Assembly: GCF_016406325.1 (NCBI RefSeq)
Contig: NZ_CP066370.1
Location: 3,782,001-3,846,000 of the forward strand
DNA length: 64,000 nucleotides
DNA from: Shewanella putrefaciens
GTDB lineage: Bacteria > Pseudomonadota > Gammaproteobacteria > Enterobacterales > Shewanellaceae
Direction: 5' to 3'
Made by a program: the position numbers and the translations under genes. Below, one piece after another: positions 34,581-45,262 of the stretch. Under the pieces are notes generated by a model. That model searched no databases, had not been told where the DNA came from, and saw nothing but the letters and a program-made list of their open reading frames with translations. The first letter of the stretch is position 1. The number at the start of each line of letters is the position of its first letter.

Positions 34581-36623
34581 TTACCAGATTTTCACCCTTT
34601 CATTGGGTTCTAAATACATCTTATCGCCTTCTTTCATCTCGAAGGCTTTGTAGAAGGCTTCGATATTACGTGGTGTGCCCATAGCACGGTAATGGCTTGG
34701 AGAATGGGGATCGGTCAGTAAACGACGCCCCAACTCTTCATCGCGATAATTACGGCGCCACACTTGAGACCAGCCAATAAAGAAGCGTTGCTCACCCGTT
34801 AAGCCGTCAATCACAGGGGCAGGCTGACCGTTTAGACTCATAATGTATGAGCGCGCAGCAACGGTTAATCCACCTAAGTCACCAATATTTTCGCCTAATG
34901 TTAAGTCACCATTAACAAATTTGCCCGGCAGTGCTTCGTACTGGGAATATTGTGCCGACAATTGCTTACCGCGTTTTTGGAATTCTTCTCTGTCTTTATC
35001 CGACCACCAATCACGCAAGTTGCCATCACCATCATACTTAGCGCCTTGGTCGTCGAAACCATGGCTGATTTCATGGCCAATCACAGCACCAATACCACCG
35101 TAGTTCACCGCATCATCGGCTTCCATATTGAAGAATGGTGGTTGCAAAATAGCAGCTGGGAATACGATTTCGTTACTGACAGGACTGTAATAGGCATTCA
35201 CTGTTTGTGGCGTCATATGCCATTCAGTGCGATCGATTGGTTTACCTAACTTGTTGATCATGTCTTGATATTCAAACTTAGCATAGCGCAGATAGTTGCC
35301 CACTAACTCGTCAGCTTTGATATCTAAACCTGAATAATCTTTCCACTTGTCTGGATAACCGATTTTATAGGTAAACTTAGCCAGCTTTTCCTGAGCGGCG
35401 ACTTTGGTTTCTGGTGTCATCCACTCCAGTTCGTTAATGCTAACCTCAAAGCCTTTGATCAGGTTTTTGATCATAGTTTCCATACGCGCCTTGGCTTCTG
35501 GTTTGAAGTACTGCTTCACATACTCCTCACCCACTAGCTCACCAATCACAGTATCGGCACCGTCAACAGCCTTTTTCCAGCGCGGTTGTTGTTCTTCGAT
35601 ACCCATTAAGGTTTTGCTCTTAAAGGCGAAGTTCAAATCAACAAAGTTTTTGCTCAGCAACTCAGCATAGCTATCGACTAAGTGGAAGGTTAAATAATCT
35701 TGCCAAGCAGAGACTGGAAAGGTATCAAAGCTCGTACCCAGTTTTTCAAAGTAAGAAAGCTGGCGCACAATAACTTCGGAGGCCTTATCGCCTAAACCGG
35801 CACTGTTAGCAAAGGCATTAAAATCAAAAGATCCCATCAGTTTTTGCAGTTCAGCACGATCTAATTTGTTATAGGCTTTATTTGCATCACGAGACTCAAC
35901 GCGACTCCACTGGTTTTTGGCAATCATCATCTCGATATCTGCCACATTTTTCACCGCACGTTTAGCGTCTTTGTAACCCGCTTCAGTCAATAAATCAGTC
36001 ACATACTTGGCCATCGCTTGGCGATTGGCTGCAAACTTAGGATCATCTTTAAGATAATAATCGCGATCTGGCAGCGTGAGGCCAGATTGACTTAAATACA
36101 CCGCATATTGAGTCGAGTTTTTAGCGTCATTATTAACATAAAAGCCGAAAGGGATCCCCGCTCCGCTCGTCAATAATTTACCCATCACAGCAGGTAAATC
36201 TGCATGGGTTTTAGCAGCGGCAATATCGGCAAGTAAAGGATTAAGAGGAGTCACCCCTAGGGTTTCAAGCAAATCCGTGTTCATAAAACTGGCGTTAAAA
36301 TCACCAATTTTTTGCTCATTAGAGCCAGGGGCAGCATTCTTTTTGGCGGCAGCTTCATCGATGATTTTTTTCAATGCATCTTGGCTTTGATCATAAAGTA
36401 CAGAAAATGCACCGTAATTTGACTTATCCGCAGGAATGGGGGTATTGGCAAGCCATTTACCGTTCACGCTGTAATAAAAATCGTCTTGATGACGAACGGA
36501 GGTATCAAAATTTTGTAGTTCAATGCCAGAAACCGCTGCAACTTCAGTTTTAGGCTCGCTGCTGCAAGCAACCAAGCCTAAGCTCAAGGCGATGCCCAGT
36601 GCCAGTGTACTAATCTTTTTCAT
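34581..36623 (-). CDS. pepO: M13-family zinc metallopeptidase lipoprotein (PepO-like)
   Basis: A 680-residue neprilysin-type peptidase. The lipoprotein signal (MKKISTLALGIALSLGLVAC, Cys20) places it at a periplasm-facing membrane. An N-terminal helical domain covers the active site; the zinc motif is GHEISHGFDDQGAKYDGDG, the third ligand is in GENIGDLGG, and NAYYSPVSNEIVFPA is the substrate-binding NAYY-like strand. It ends with the family's basic Trp tail (VKIW). It should cleave small peptides. Monocistronic. Confidence 0.92.
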   Translation of the reverse strand: MKKISTLALGIALSLGLVACSSEPKTEVAAVSGIELQNFDTSVRHQDDFYYSVNGKWLANTPIPADKSNYGAFSVLYDQSQDALKKIIDEAAAKKNAAPGSNEQKIGDFNASFMNTDLLETLGVTPLNPLLADIAAAKTHADLPAVMGKLLTSGAGIPFGFYVNNDAKNSTQYAVYLSQSGLTLPDRDYYLKDDPKFAANRQAMAKYVTDLLTEAGYKDAKRAVKNVADIEMMIAKNQWSRVESRDANKAYNKLDRAELQKLMGSFDFNAFANSAGLGDKASEVIVRQLSYFEKLGTSFDTFPVSAWQDYLTFHLVDSYAELLSKNFVDLNFAFKSKTLMGIEEQQPRWKKAVDGADTVIGELVGEEYVKQYFKPEAKARMETMIKNLIKGFEVSINELEWMTPETKVAAQEKLAKFTYKIGYPDKWKDYSGLDIKADELVGNYLRYAKFEYQDMINKLGKPIDRTEWHMTPQTVNAYYSPVSNEIVFPAAILQPPFFNMEADDAVNYGGIGAVIGHEISHGFDDQGAKYDGDGNLRDWWSDKDREEFQKRGKQLSAQYSQYEALPGKFVNGDLTLGENIGDLGGLTVAARSYIMSLNGQPAPVIDGLTGEQRFFIGWSQVWRRNYRDEELGRRLLTDPHSPSHYRAMGTPRNIEAFYKAFEMKEGDKMYLEPNERVKIW

Positions 36624-36766
36624 TGTTTTCCCCAGCTTACATTGAGAGTGTTATTATTTTTACCCACAAACCATACCATCTTGCTATAGTCCGCAATAGC
36701 AAGATTTTGTAAAAGGTTATGACACTTTCACCCACTTTGTTTCGATTTTGTTTCGATTATTTCTCA

Positions 36767-36802
36767 AAAAATCAGGGCATAACTCATGTTATGCCCTGAT
36801 TT
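36767..36802. terminator. Terminator after the patatin-barrel gene
   Basis: AAAATCAGGGCATAAC (36767-36782), TCAT loop, GTTATGCCCTGATTTT (36787-36802): a perfect 16-base inverted repeat with A/T-runs both sides. Its main client is the leftward gene ending at 36824. Confidence 0.9.
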
Positions 36803-36823
36803 TATTGCACAGCTAAATCGCTT

Positions 36824-39040
36824 TTAAAAGTTTTTACCCACAAACAGATAGAAAGATCGATCTCCAAAATCGGTGATCCCAAATCCTAATGCTGCTGGCC
36901 CCAATGCGGTATCAGTCCCAACATATAGACTTGATGCATAAATCAGATCCGTCAATGAAACCTCACTGCGCTCAAACCAAACATTTCCAGCCTCTAAACT
37001 CCAACCAAGATAAAGAGGATAATCCGTCATACCGAGGGCATCACGCCCAAGATCGTATTGGTAAATAAAAGCACCAAATAACTTATGTGCCCCAGTAAGC
37101 GAGTCTTTATGGTAACCAGAAAGATTTAAGAATCCGCCCAGATCAGATAGATGAAGTGCATTGATACCGTCATTATTGTTGGTCGCAATAGAAGTCTTAC
37201 CCACAAAAGCATGATTGCCTACACTGAGAGCACCTTTCCAATCCGCTTCTATCTGTACACTATAATTATTTTCATTGTTGTCGATAACATCATCAAAATC
37301 TTCATTACGAACATAGACATTCAGTGTGATTCGATTTCCTGATGTTGGGAAACTAATGCTATCTAAGCTATCGTAGCCAAACCTCAAGTAGGCACCATAG
37401 GAGCTGAAGTCTAAATCATCAATTAACCAAGCATCATTTTCTATCGTGCCTTTTTCACCAACAACACCTAATTCAATACTTCCCTGAAGGGTATAGTTAT
37501 AACCAATACCTAACTCAACGGTATGGGTTTTCTTATCGAAAATTAAGACGCGGCTATTATTATCAAAAAGATCCCAATTACGGATATCGTATTGATATCT
37601 GGCCCGACTAAAGAACTCCTGATCCCTATCGAGTGGTTGATAAAATTCAGTGGCAAATAATTTTTCAAATCCCAGTTTGACTTCATTGCGCCACTCACCA
37701 CCATTGAACGTTAAATCCGTCATAGTGTATGCCATATCAAAACTGATGGCTGAATCGGCGTTAAAATCATCCTCCCAATTAAAGCCTAACTGAAAATAAT
37801 TCGGTCCCCAAGACTTCGCTTTAGTCGTCACTGTGAGTATGCGCCCCTCTTCTCCTTCAACAAACTCAGCATCAACACGTTCAAATTTATTCAGAGAATA
37901 AATGCGTTTTAATGCTTCATTTAATTCATCTTTAGAAACGGTTTGCCCCTTCTGCAGATTTAACGTTTCTTTTAGGAGGTTTAAGCTGACCTTCGATTGG
38001 TTATCAAATACAATTTCGTGAATAGGATGCGACACATCCGTCATCAAGGTTTTGCCTTTAACTCTTTTCGCATCAACATAAGCAGCATATTCATCTGGGC
38101 TCAAACTCAAGCTGCTCAGTTTATCGAGATGGTTATTTGCCGCTTCTTTGCCGAGGGTTAATGCTAGAGGCATGATAGTAAAATCGGTTGTACTTAAGGC
38201 ATCAATAGCGGGACGAATTAGCACATCTTTATCTGTTAATAGCTGTTTTTGCTTCTCGGTGCTAGCGTTGGTCAGAAAGTTTGATAACTGATCGAGTACC
38301 GCTATGGTGCTGTATAACTTATCTTTTTTGACTAGAGGTGAACCAATATCGACGGCAATAATAATGTCGGCCCCCATGGCTTTAACTACATCCACAGGCA
38401 TATTATTCGCAATTCCCCCATCGACGAGCAGTTTACCCTCAAATTGTGTAGGTTGAAGCGCACCAGGCACAGTCGCAGAGGCTTGCATCGCATTCACTAG
38501 GCTACCATGGCTAATGATCACGGGTTGACTCGTTTCCAAATCAGTTGCCACCGCGCGGTAGGGAATCGCTAAATCATCAAAATTTCCAAATTGTTGTACT
38601 AAATCCGTTGATTGCCTGAGTAGCTGTGACATTGTCTGCCCCCGTAACACACCACTTGGCGCCCTCACTTCACCTTCGTTGTAACCGATATTAAGGGGAA
38701 TATTGTAACGATCGCGTAACTGTTTATCCCTAAAACTCAAAATATTCCGGGGGATCGTATCCGAATAGCCACTATCCCAATCAACGCCCATCATAATACT
38801 TTCAACTTCACTGGCGCTGTAACCAAGCGCATACATTCCTGCGACATAAGCGCCGATACTCGTGCCCGCAATGTAATCCACAGGGATATTATGTTCCTCT
38901 AATATTTTAAGTACGCCCACATGGGCTGCACCTTTCGCTCCACCACCACTGAGTACTACCCCAATTTTAGGTCGCTCAGCCGCAATTAAGGGGGTAAATA
39001 ACAAGCATAAAAAGAGGGAAGCGAGTATTCGGCGCATCAT
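36824..39040 (-). CDS. Patatin-like phospholipase with POTRA and BamA-type barrel (PlpD-like)
   Basis: A 738-residue exported protein with a signal peptide to about residue 20. The patatin domain (about 25-310) has the oxyanion loop SGGGAKGAAHVG, nucleophile elbow GTSIGAY and catalytic Asp in DGGIANNMPVD. A POTRA-like segment (about 325-410: IHEIVFDNQSKVSLNLL) precedes a 16-strand type barrel ending in FYLFVGKNF. This is the layout of type Vd secretion proteins. It may hydrolyse phospholipids at or outside the outer membrane. Whether the patatin is released cannot be told. Confidence 0.88.
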   Translation of the reverse strand: MMRRILASLFLCLLFTPLIAAERPKIGVVLSGGGAKGAAHVGVLKILEEHNIPVDYIAGTSIGAYVAGMYALGYSASEVESIMMGVDWDSGYSDTIPRNILSFRDKQLRDRYNIPLNIGYNEGEVRAPSGVLRGQTMSQLLRQSTDLVQQFGNFDDLAIPYRAVATDLETSQPVIISHGSLVNAMQASATVPGALQPTQFEGKLLVDGGIANNMPVDVVKAMGADIIIAVDIGSPLVKKDKLYSTIAVLDQLSNFLTNASTEKQKQLLTDKDVLIRPAIDALSTTDFTIMPLALTLGKEAANNHLDKLSSLSLSPDEYAAYVDAKRVKGKTLMTDVSHPIHEIVFDNQSKVSLNLLKETLNLQKGQTVSKDELNEALKRIYSLNKFERVDAEFVEGEEGRILTVTTKAKSWGPNYFQLGFNWEDDFNADSAISFDMAYTMTDLTFNGGEWRNEVKLGFEKLFATEFYQPLDRDQEFFSRARYQYDIRNWDLFDNNSRVLIFDKKTHTVELGIGYNYTLQGSIELGVVGEKGTIENDAWLIDDLDFSSYGAYLRFGYDSLDSISFPTSGNRITLNVYVRNEDFDDVIDNNENNYSVQIEADWKGALSVGNHAFVGKTSIATNNNDGINALHLSDLGGFLNLSGYHKDSLTGAHKLFGAFIYQYDLGRDALGMTDYPLYLGWSLEAGNVWFERSEVSLTDLIYASSLYVGTDTALGPAALGFGITDFGDRSFYLFVGKNF

Positions 39041-39133
39041 TAAGGATCACTTTTTATAGGATAAAATTCGCGTTATATTAACAAACTTATGCATTTAACC
39101 GTCAGTCATATTTTATCTGAACCGATGAGTTCA

Positions 39134-42100
39134 TTAATCGTGAACTCTATTAGCTGCAGCGATATATAACTCAAAATCTCTCACCGACATAGGTTTTGCA
39201 AAATAGTAACCTTGGATAACATAACAGCCTCGGCTGAAAACCTGCTCTAACTGTTCTACCGTTTCAATCCCCTCGGCAACGACATTTAATTTAAGATTGC
39301 GTGCCAGTTCAATAATACTGCTGACTATCGCTTGGTCTGCAGTATTCGTCGCAATATCAATAAGGAATGATCGATCAATTTTTAGCGTGTTAACATCAAA
39401 ATGCCGCAAATATGCCAGTGATGAATACCCTGTTCCAAAGTCATCAATTGCGACTTCAATACCTAAGGACTTTAGTTGATTTAAATGACTTTTTGCGACT
39501 TGCAGTTCCTTCATTAATACACCTTCGGTAATTTCTAACCCAAGGGATGAAGGCGGCATCTGAGTTTCTAACAAAATTTGTTGAATACCCTCGATAAAAT
39601 CAGCTTGCCGAAAGTGCACCGCTGAAATATTGACCGACAACTTAAATGGCTCAGAATACGCTTTAATCCACTTAGCCCCATGCAAACAGGCTTGTCGTAA
39701 TACCCAGCGATCAATATCAACAATAAGACCACAGGATTCCGCTACCTTAATAAAGATATCAGGACGAATAAATCCTTCCTGTGGATGGCGCCAGCGGATC
39801 AAGGCCTCCATGCCAATAAATTTATCCCCCTGCACAATATCAATCTGCGGCTGGTAATAAAGCTCAAACTCTTCGCGCTCAATCGCTTTTCGTAAATCGG
39901 CTTCTAAACGTAAATGGTATAAAGCCTGCGCATTACGTTCTGATGAATAATATTTGAAATTACCCCGCCCTTCTTCCTTAGCATGATACATAGCAAGATC
40001 GGCATTTTTAATAAAGGCCTCAGGTTGAATGGCATCATCAGGCCAAATACTAATACCAATACTGGTGGAAATATAAAACTCCCGACCGAACAGCTTAAAA
40101 GGTGCCACTATCTGTGCCAATAAACGCTCAGCAATATGATTAATCTCATCGATGTTACTTGCATTCCTAAGCAAAATAACGAACTCATCACCACCAAAAC
40201 GGCAGAGTAAATGTTCACTGGAGATACAGGATTGAAGTCGGTTTGATGCTTCAACTAAAAGCGCATCTCCCATACTGTGACCGTAGGAGTCATTAACATG
40301 CTTAAATCTATCAAGGTCGAGAAAGAGTAGCGCCAGTTTTTCTCCCGTCTGCTGCGCGACTTGTATCGACTGCAATAATCGATTCGAAAACAATGAACGA
40401 TTGGGTAGGCCTGTTAACACATCATAATTAGCGAGGCGCCTTAAATCGGCTTCTGTTCTTTTACGTTCAGTAATATCTGAAAACACCACAACATAATAAT
40501 GTTCTTTAATATTAGCCGTTTGCATCATCGAAACATTGAGCCATACAGGACACAAATGCCCCCTTTGGTTAACTAACTCTCGCTCTCCCGTCCAAGAGGT
40601 TTCGGTGTCTAGCAACTGTTTAATCTCGTAGGATAAACCATCATTCATCCGCAAAAATTGCGAAAAGGATAAGCCAACTAAATCAGTATCGCCTGAACCA
40701 ATAATCTGCTGTGCGGCATGGTTAGCAACCCGTATATTTTCATTGCTCTCTAAAATCAACACGCCTTCTGAGGTGTTTTCAAAAGCTTGGGCAAGTAATT
40801 TCACTTCATCCTCAAGCAGCCTCTGCACCGTAATATCACTGTAAATTCCTGCTGCACGTTCAATCTCTTGGGTATGCTTATTGCGACTAATGGGACGACC
40901 CCTAACCCTTAACCACCCCCAATGACCCTCTCGGTGCTGATAACGGTATTCCGCCTCAAATCGATCGACCTCACCCACCAGCATACTGTTCCACTGAGCA
41001 AGGACTTTGTCTCTATCCAGCGGGTGTATCGGTAAATCCTCTAATGAAACGATAATTTCATTTGTATGTTTTCCAAGTACAGATCCACGATTATCAAGAT
41101 GAAATTTTTGAGTGTCTTTATGCCACTCCCAAAGATCGGAGTCACTCCCGCGCAATGATTGCCTTAATCTATCGTCACTTTCAGTTAACGCCTGATTCAT
41201 CAGCATAAAACTGTTTACCTGCCGCTGCCGATACCAAGCGAAGCTAAGGACGATGGCCAAAAGCAGCAACATTAAAAGACCTTTAAAGCCTTGGGATAGC
41301 CACCAGTGCTGCTCAACATAAAATGAGTATGAAAACGGCTTGTTAGACCATATCCCATTAACTTGGCTTAAAATATCCAACACATACTCACCGGCCGCCA
41401 AGCCCGCAAGATTGATTTGAGATTCTCCCTGCAGTAAAACGTAATTATCGTCCTCCCCCTGATAACGCAATCGGTATTTAAACTGCATGGGTGAATCATC
41501 AAGATAATCAAGATTAGTGATCTGTAAGCTCACAATATTGGCATCGGGCTTTATCACCATCATGGGCTGAGGGAGTAGTGACACCTCAGTGAGGTCATCG
41601 TAATACACCGAAACCGACTCAAGCATGACATGGTCATCATTAATTCGGTTTACCAACCTATCAACATCCAGTCGCATTACACCTTCTGGCGTGCCTAGAT
41701 AGAAACCGGCCTGTGGGGAATAAAAATAGGCTCCTTCATTCATCTCATCGGATATAAACCCATCCCTATGATTAAAGATGGCAATATTTCCGGTCTCGAC
41801 ATCTTGACGGATCAATGAGTTAGCACAGCCAACAAGATTTGACTTTGGCGTTTTTTGAATAAAAAACACCGAACTGCAGTTTAATTGCCACTCAGTGGTC
41901 AGCGATTTAAGTTCTTCTGTATGTTGATGATATTCAAATAACCCTTTCTCGTAGGAACCAAACCACATCACACCAGATGACATTTCCTCAATATGGCTCA
42001 CTGTTGGCGGTGTAGCTAAGGCATTAAACAAAAGTCGCTGATCATGAAACTCGTCTTGAGCATCGATATAACCAAAGATTTTTTTCCCGCCTAACCAGAG

Positions 42101-43597
42101 TTTTCCGTCCGAAGCACGATACATAGTGCGAATAGTTGGGCGTGTAGGTTCGTTGGTATTATTGGAGGGTCTATCTATATCAAAGGGGCGAGGTTCAGAT
42201 AAACCAGACTCCCAATAATACAATCCTGTGGATGTGGCGATCCAAATACGCCCTTTTATCTGTGGATCTTTATAGGTTTTATAAATCAGCTTATTTTTAA
42301 ATCCGTCTTGGCCACTGGCCCATTGGGAAAAACTGTTGCCTTGTAAGGTTTGCTTGTCGACAACAAAAAGCCCTCCCGTAGTCGATATCAATAAGTTATG
42401 TTCACCAAAATCATTAATATCATAAATGCTTTGATGTGGTTCTAATCCATTAATCGGAATATCCACTGCTTTTTGGCTATGCTTGCCAATAAAAGCCAAA
42501 TTTGAGGAGCCTAGCCATACGCCATCATTATTTGCATATATGGACCAAGTCATTGCATCGCTCAACTGATAAGGTTGATCTGCGGTATAAGTCTCGAGGA
42601 TAAAATCCGGCGACGAGGCCAACAAAGCTAAACCATCCCCAGAACCGCCAACCCACATAAGCCCTGAACTATCAAACAACATGGCCTTCAGTATTTCCAT
42701 GTTAGCCTGAGCCTTGAGTTCTTTCTGATAGTTTTCAACTTGACGAGTTTCGGGTGACCACTTCAGCAGGCCCACACGACTGGTAAACCACAAAAATCCT
42801 TTAGGATCTTCAACAATTGAAGTGCTCCATTCGGGTAATTCGGGCACTGGCACAATTTGACGGCTCGCCAATTCAAACTGATAGACCCCTCGCCCCGTCG
42901 CAATCCAAATTCGCTGTTTTGTATCCTCAAGCATATCGAGAATACTCCCCATGGTTTCGGTCCAATGATAATGGAATACCGACTCACCATTTTTGTCTAG
43001 CAGGACTAACTGCTGTTGACCTGCCACTAACATTTCACCATTTGGTAGTGGAAGTAACTTACGCCAAGGAAGATCGCGATTAACTGGTAGCTGAGTAATC
43101 ACTGACAATTCAGTTTTTGCGGGGGAAAAATCGTAAATATATCCAGCATCGGTCAACAACAACCACGTTTGGTCATCTTTACGAATAGCGGAAAGAAGTG
43201 CTCCTCCTACGTACTGTGGAAAAAGTTTGACTGAGCCAAAGGCAGTAAATTGATTATTCAGAATATTGTAAAGATAAATAGTGGAATGCGTACTGACGAG
43301 TAAATGGTTACGATCAACATTCACCACTGAGGTTAAAAAATCATCCGCTAGGCGAGACTCAAAACCAATTTTATCAATACGCCTCACTTTAGCGTTACTG
43401 ACCCTATAGAGTCCTTGCTCAGTCGCCGCCCAAACAAAACCATAATCGTCTAAGGCTAAGCCGCGAATACTTGTGGCAGCCAAACCGTCCCTATCGGTAA
43501 AGACTCGCTGCACAAAGCCGCCCGCCCAAACCGAGTGGAAGCTAGTGAGCACAAGAATGAAACATGCCAGAAATGTTTTAATTATTTTTATCTGCAT
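39134..43597 (-). CDS. Propeller-sensor PAS-GGDEF-EAL protein (1487 residues)
   Basis: A very large inner-membrane signalling enzyme. A signal peptide (about 1-25) is followed by a periplasmic seven-bladed-propeller-type sensor region (about 26-690) with repeated LALDDYGFVWAAT, DTKQRIWIATGRGV and SSGLMWVGGSGDG units. Then come a Y_Y_Y-like domain (about 700-765), a membrane helix (about 772-795), two PAS/PAC modules (about 815-1050), GGDEF (about 1065-1220, RFGGDEF intact, no RxxD site) and EAL (about 1230-1480, with EALIR, NISAVHF, LEITEG, DDFGTG, KIDRS, EGIE, QGYYFAKP). Both domains look active. The ligand is unknown. Monocistronic. Confidence 0.92.
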   Translation of the reverse strand: MQIKIIKTFLACFILVLTSFHSVWAGGFVQRVFTDRDGLAATSIRGLALDDYGFVWAATEQGLYRVSNAKVRRIDKIGFESRLADDFLTSVVNVDRNHLLVSTHSTIYLYNILNNQFTAFGSVKLFPQYVGGALLSAIRKDDQTWLLLTDAGYIYDFSPAKTELSVITQLPVNRDLPWRKLLPLPNGEMLVAGQQQLVLLDKNGESVFHYHWTETMGSILDMLEDTKQRIWIATGRGVYQFELASRQIVPVPELPEWSTSIVEDPKGFLWFTSRVGLLKWSPETRQVENYQKELKAQANMEILKAMLFDSSGLMWVGGSGDGLALLASSPDFILETYTADQPYQLSDAMTWSIYANNDGVWLGSSNLAFIGKHSQKAVDIPINGLEPHQSIYDINDFGEHNLLISTTGGLFVVDKQTLQGNSFSQWASGQDGFKNKLIYKTYKDPQIKGRIWIATSTGLYYWESGLSEPRPFDIDRPSNNTNEPTRPTIRTMYRASDGKLWLGGKKIFGYIDAQDEFHDQRLLFNALATPPTVSHIEEMSSGVMWFGSYEKGLFEYHQHTEELKSLTTEWQLNCSSVFFIQKTPKSNLVGCANSLIRQDVETGNIAIFNHRDGFISDEMNEGAYFYSPQAGFYLGTPEGVMRLDVDRLVNRINDDHVMLESVSVYYDDLTEVSLLPQPMMVIKPDANIVSLQITNLDYLDDSPMQFKYRLRYQGEDDNYVLLQGESQINLAGLAAGEYVLDILSQVNGIWSNKPFSYSFYVEQHWWLSQGFKGLLMLLLLAIVLSFAWYRQRQVNSFMLMNQALTESDDRLRQSLRGSDSDLWEWHKDTQKFHLDNRGSVLGKHTNEIIVSLEDLPIHPLDRDKVLAQWNSMLVGEVDRFEAEYRYQHREGHWGWLRVRGRPISRNKHTQEIERAAGIYSDITVQRLLEDEVKLLAQAFENTSEGVLILESNENIRVANHAAQQIIGSGDTDLVGLSFSQFLRMNDGLSYEIKQLLDTETSWTGERELVNQRGHLCPVWLNVSMMQTANIKEHYYVVVFSDITERKRTEADLRRLANYDVLTGLPNRSLFSNRLLQSIQVAQQTGEKLALLFLDLDRFKHVNDSYGHSMGDALLVEASNRLQSCISSEHLLCRFGGDEFVILLRNASNIDEINHIAERLLAQIVAPFKLFGREFYISTSIGISIWPDDAIQPEAFIKNADLAMYHAKEEGRGNFKYYSSERNAQALYHLRLEADLRKAIEREEFELYYQPQIDIVQGDKFIGMEALIRWRHPQEGFIRPDIFIKVAESCGLIVDIDRWVLRQACLHGAKWIKAYSEPFKLSVNISAVHFRQADFIEGIQQILLETQMPPSSLGLEITEGVLMKELQVAKSHLNQLKSLGIEVAIDDFGTGYSSLAYLRHFDVNTLKIDRSFLIDIATNTADQAIVSSIIELARNLKLNVVAEGIETVEQLEQVFSRGCYVIQGYYFAKPMSVRDFELYIAAANRVHD

Positions 43598-43684
43598 TTG
43601 ACGACTCGTATTAGTACTCTAGCAGTTCAACTCTATCAATTCACCCGCTCGTTTACATTAAAGTTACATTTTACGCGACGCAAT

Positions 43685-43711
43685 AAAAAAGCGCCTTGAA
43701 GGGCGCTTTTT
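43685..43711 (-). terminator. Terminator after lpdA
   Basis: AAAAAAGCGCC and GGCGCTTTTT flank a 6-base loop; on the minus strand it ends in TTTTTTATTG, closing the pdh cluster. Confidence 0.9.
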
Positions 43712-43728
43712 CAAAAATGAAGGTCAAT

Positions 43729-45156
43729 TTACTTTTTCTTTGCCTTTGGATTTGGCAAGTCAGTAATCGAACCTTCGTACATTTCAGCCGCTAGGCCTAC
43801 TGATTCGTGCAGCGTTGGGTGAGCGTGAATCGTTAATGCTAAATCTTCAGCATCACAACCCATTTCAATCGCTAGACCGATTTCGCCTAACAGTTCGCCA
43901 CCGTTCACACCGACAATTGCACCACCGATAACGCGGTGAGTATCTTTATCGAAAATCAGCTTAGTCATACCTTCGCTGCAATCTGACGCAATCGCACGAC
44001 CACTTGCTGCCCATGGGAAAGTCGCAGTTTCGTAAGCAATACCTTGCTCTTTCGCTTCTTTCTCAGTCAAACCAACCCAGGCCACTTCAGGGTCTGTGTA
44101 AGCAATTGATGGGATCACTTTTGGATCAAAGTAATGCTTCATACCCGCGATCACTTCAGCCGCTACGTGGCCTTCGTGCACGCCTTTGTGAGCCAACATT
44201 GGTTGACCAACGATATCACCGATAGCGTAGATGTGCGGTACGTTAGTACGTAATTGCTTGTCTACGTTGATGAAACCACGCTCGTCGATCTTAACACCGG
44301 CTTTGTCGGCATCGATAAGCTTGCCATTAGGTGTACGGCCGATAGCGACTAATACCGCATCGTAACGTACTGGTTCAGCTGGCGCGCTCTTACCTTCCAT
44401 AGAAACGTAAATACCGTCTTCACGGGCTTCTACCGCGGTGACTTTAGTTTCGAGGATCAGGTTGAATTTCTTCTTGATTTGCTTAGTGAATACGCGAACC
44501 ACGTCTTTGTCAGCCGCAGGGATCACTTGGTCGAACATTTCAACCACGTCGATTTCACTGCCTAAAGATGAATACACAGTACCCATTTCTAAACCGATAA
44601 TACCGCCGCCCATCACTAACAACTTGCCTGGAACTTCTTTCAGTTCTAATGCGTCAGTCGAATCCCAAATACGTGGGTCTTCGTGGGGAATAAATGGCAG
44701 TTTGATTGGGCGAGAACCTGCAGCAATGATCGCTTGCTCGAAAGTCACTTTAGTCACAGTGCCATCTTCAGCAGTCACTTCTAGCGTGTTAGGGCCAGTG
44801 AATTTACCAAAACCGTTAACCACGTTAACTTTACGCATTTTGGACATGCCGCCCAAGCCGCCAGTTAATTGGCCAATGACTTTTTCTTTAAAGCTACGTA
44901 ACTTATCTAAATCGATAGTTGGCTCGCCGAAGACCACACCGTGAGCGGCAACCGCTTTGGCTTCTTCGATAACTTTAGCAACGTGCAGTAAAGCTTTAGA
45001 TGGGATACAACCCACGTTAAGACACACGCCACCTAAAGTGCTAAAACGTTCAACTATGATGGTTTCCAGACCTAAGTCAGCAGCACGGAAAGCCGCAGAA
45101 TAACCTGCAGGACCTGCACCTAATACCACTACCTGAGTTTTGATTTCGTTACTCAT
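43729..45156 (-). CDS. lpdA: LpdA: dihydrolipoyl dehydrogenase (E3)
   Basis: A 475-residue FAD/NAD enzyme reoxidising the lipoyl groups of pyruvate and 2-oxoglutarate dehydrogenases. The N-terminal FAD motif is VVLGAGPAGYSAAFRAADLG, the redox-active disulfide is in GGVCLNVGCIPSK, the NAD motif is GGGIIGLEMG, and the catalytic His-Glu is in TIHAHPTLHE. AGAGGA precedes the start. It is downstream of aceF but separated by about 150 bases containing a hairpin, so an independent promoter is likely. Confidence 0.98.
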   Translation of the reverse strand: MSNEIKTQVVVLGAGPAGYSAAFRAADLGLETIIVERFSTLGGVCLNVGCIPSKALLHVAKVIEEAKAVAAHGVVFGEPTIDLDKLRSFKEKVIGQLTGGLGGMSKMRKVNVVNGFGKFTGPNTLEVTAEDGTVTKVTFEQAIIAAGSRPIKLPFIPHEDPRIWDSTDALELKEVPGKLLVMGGGIIGLEMGTVYSSLGSEIDVVEMFDQVIPAADKDVVRVFTKQIKKKFNLILETKVTAVEAREDGIYVSMEGKSAPAEPVRYDAVLVAIGRTPNGKLIDADKAGVKIDERGFINVDKQLRTNVPHIYAIGDIVGQPMLAHKGVHEGHVAAEVIAGMKHYFDPKVIPSIAYTDPEVAWVGLTEKEAKEQGIAYETATFPWAASGRAIASDCSEGMTKLIFDKDTHRVIGGAIVGVNGGELLGEIGLAIEMGCDAEDLALTIHAHPTLHESVGLAAEMYEGSITDLPNPKAKKK

Positions 45157-45262
45157 GTTTTCCTCTAATTCTCATTCAATCCGTTGGAGGAGCTATCCTG
45201 CCAACCGAAAATGCGCCAGCGCGTAAGGTGGGCGCATTTTAACCTGTGTTTGATACTGATCA

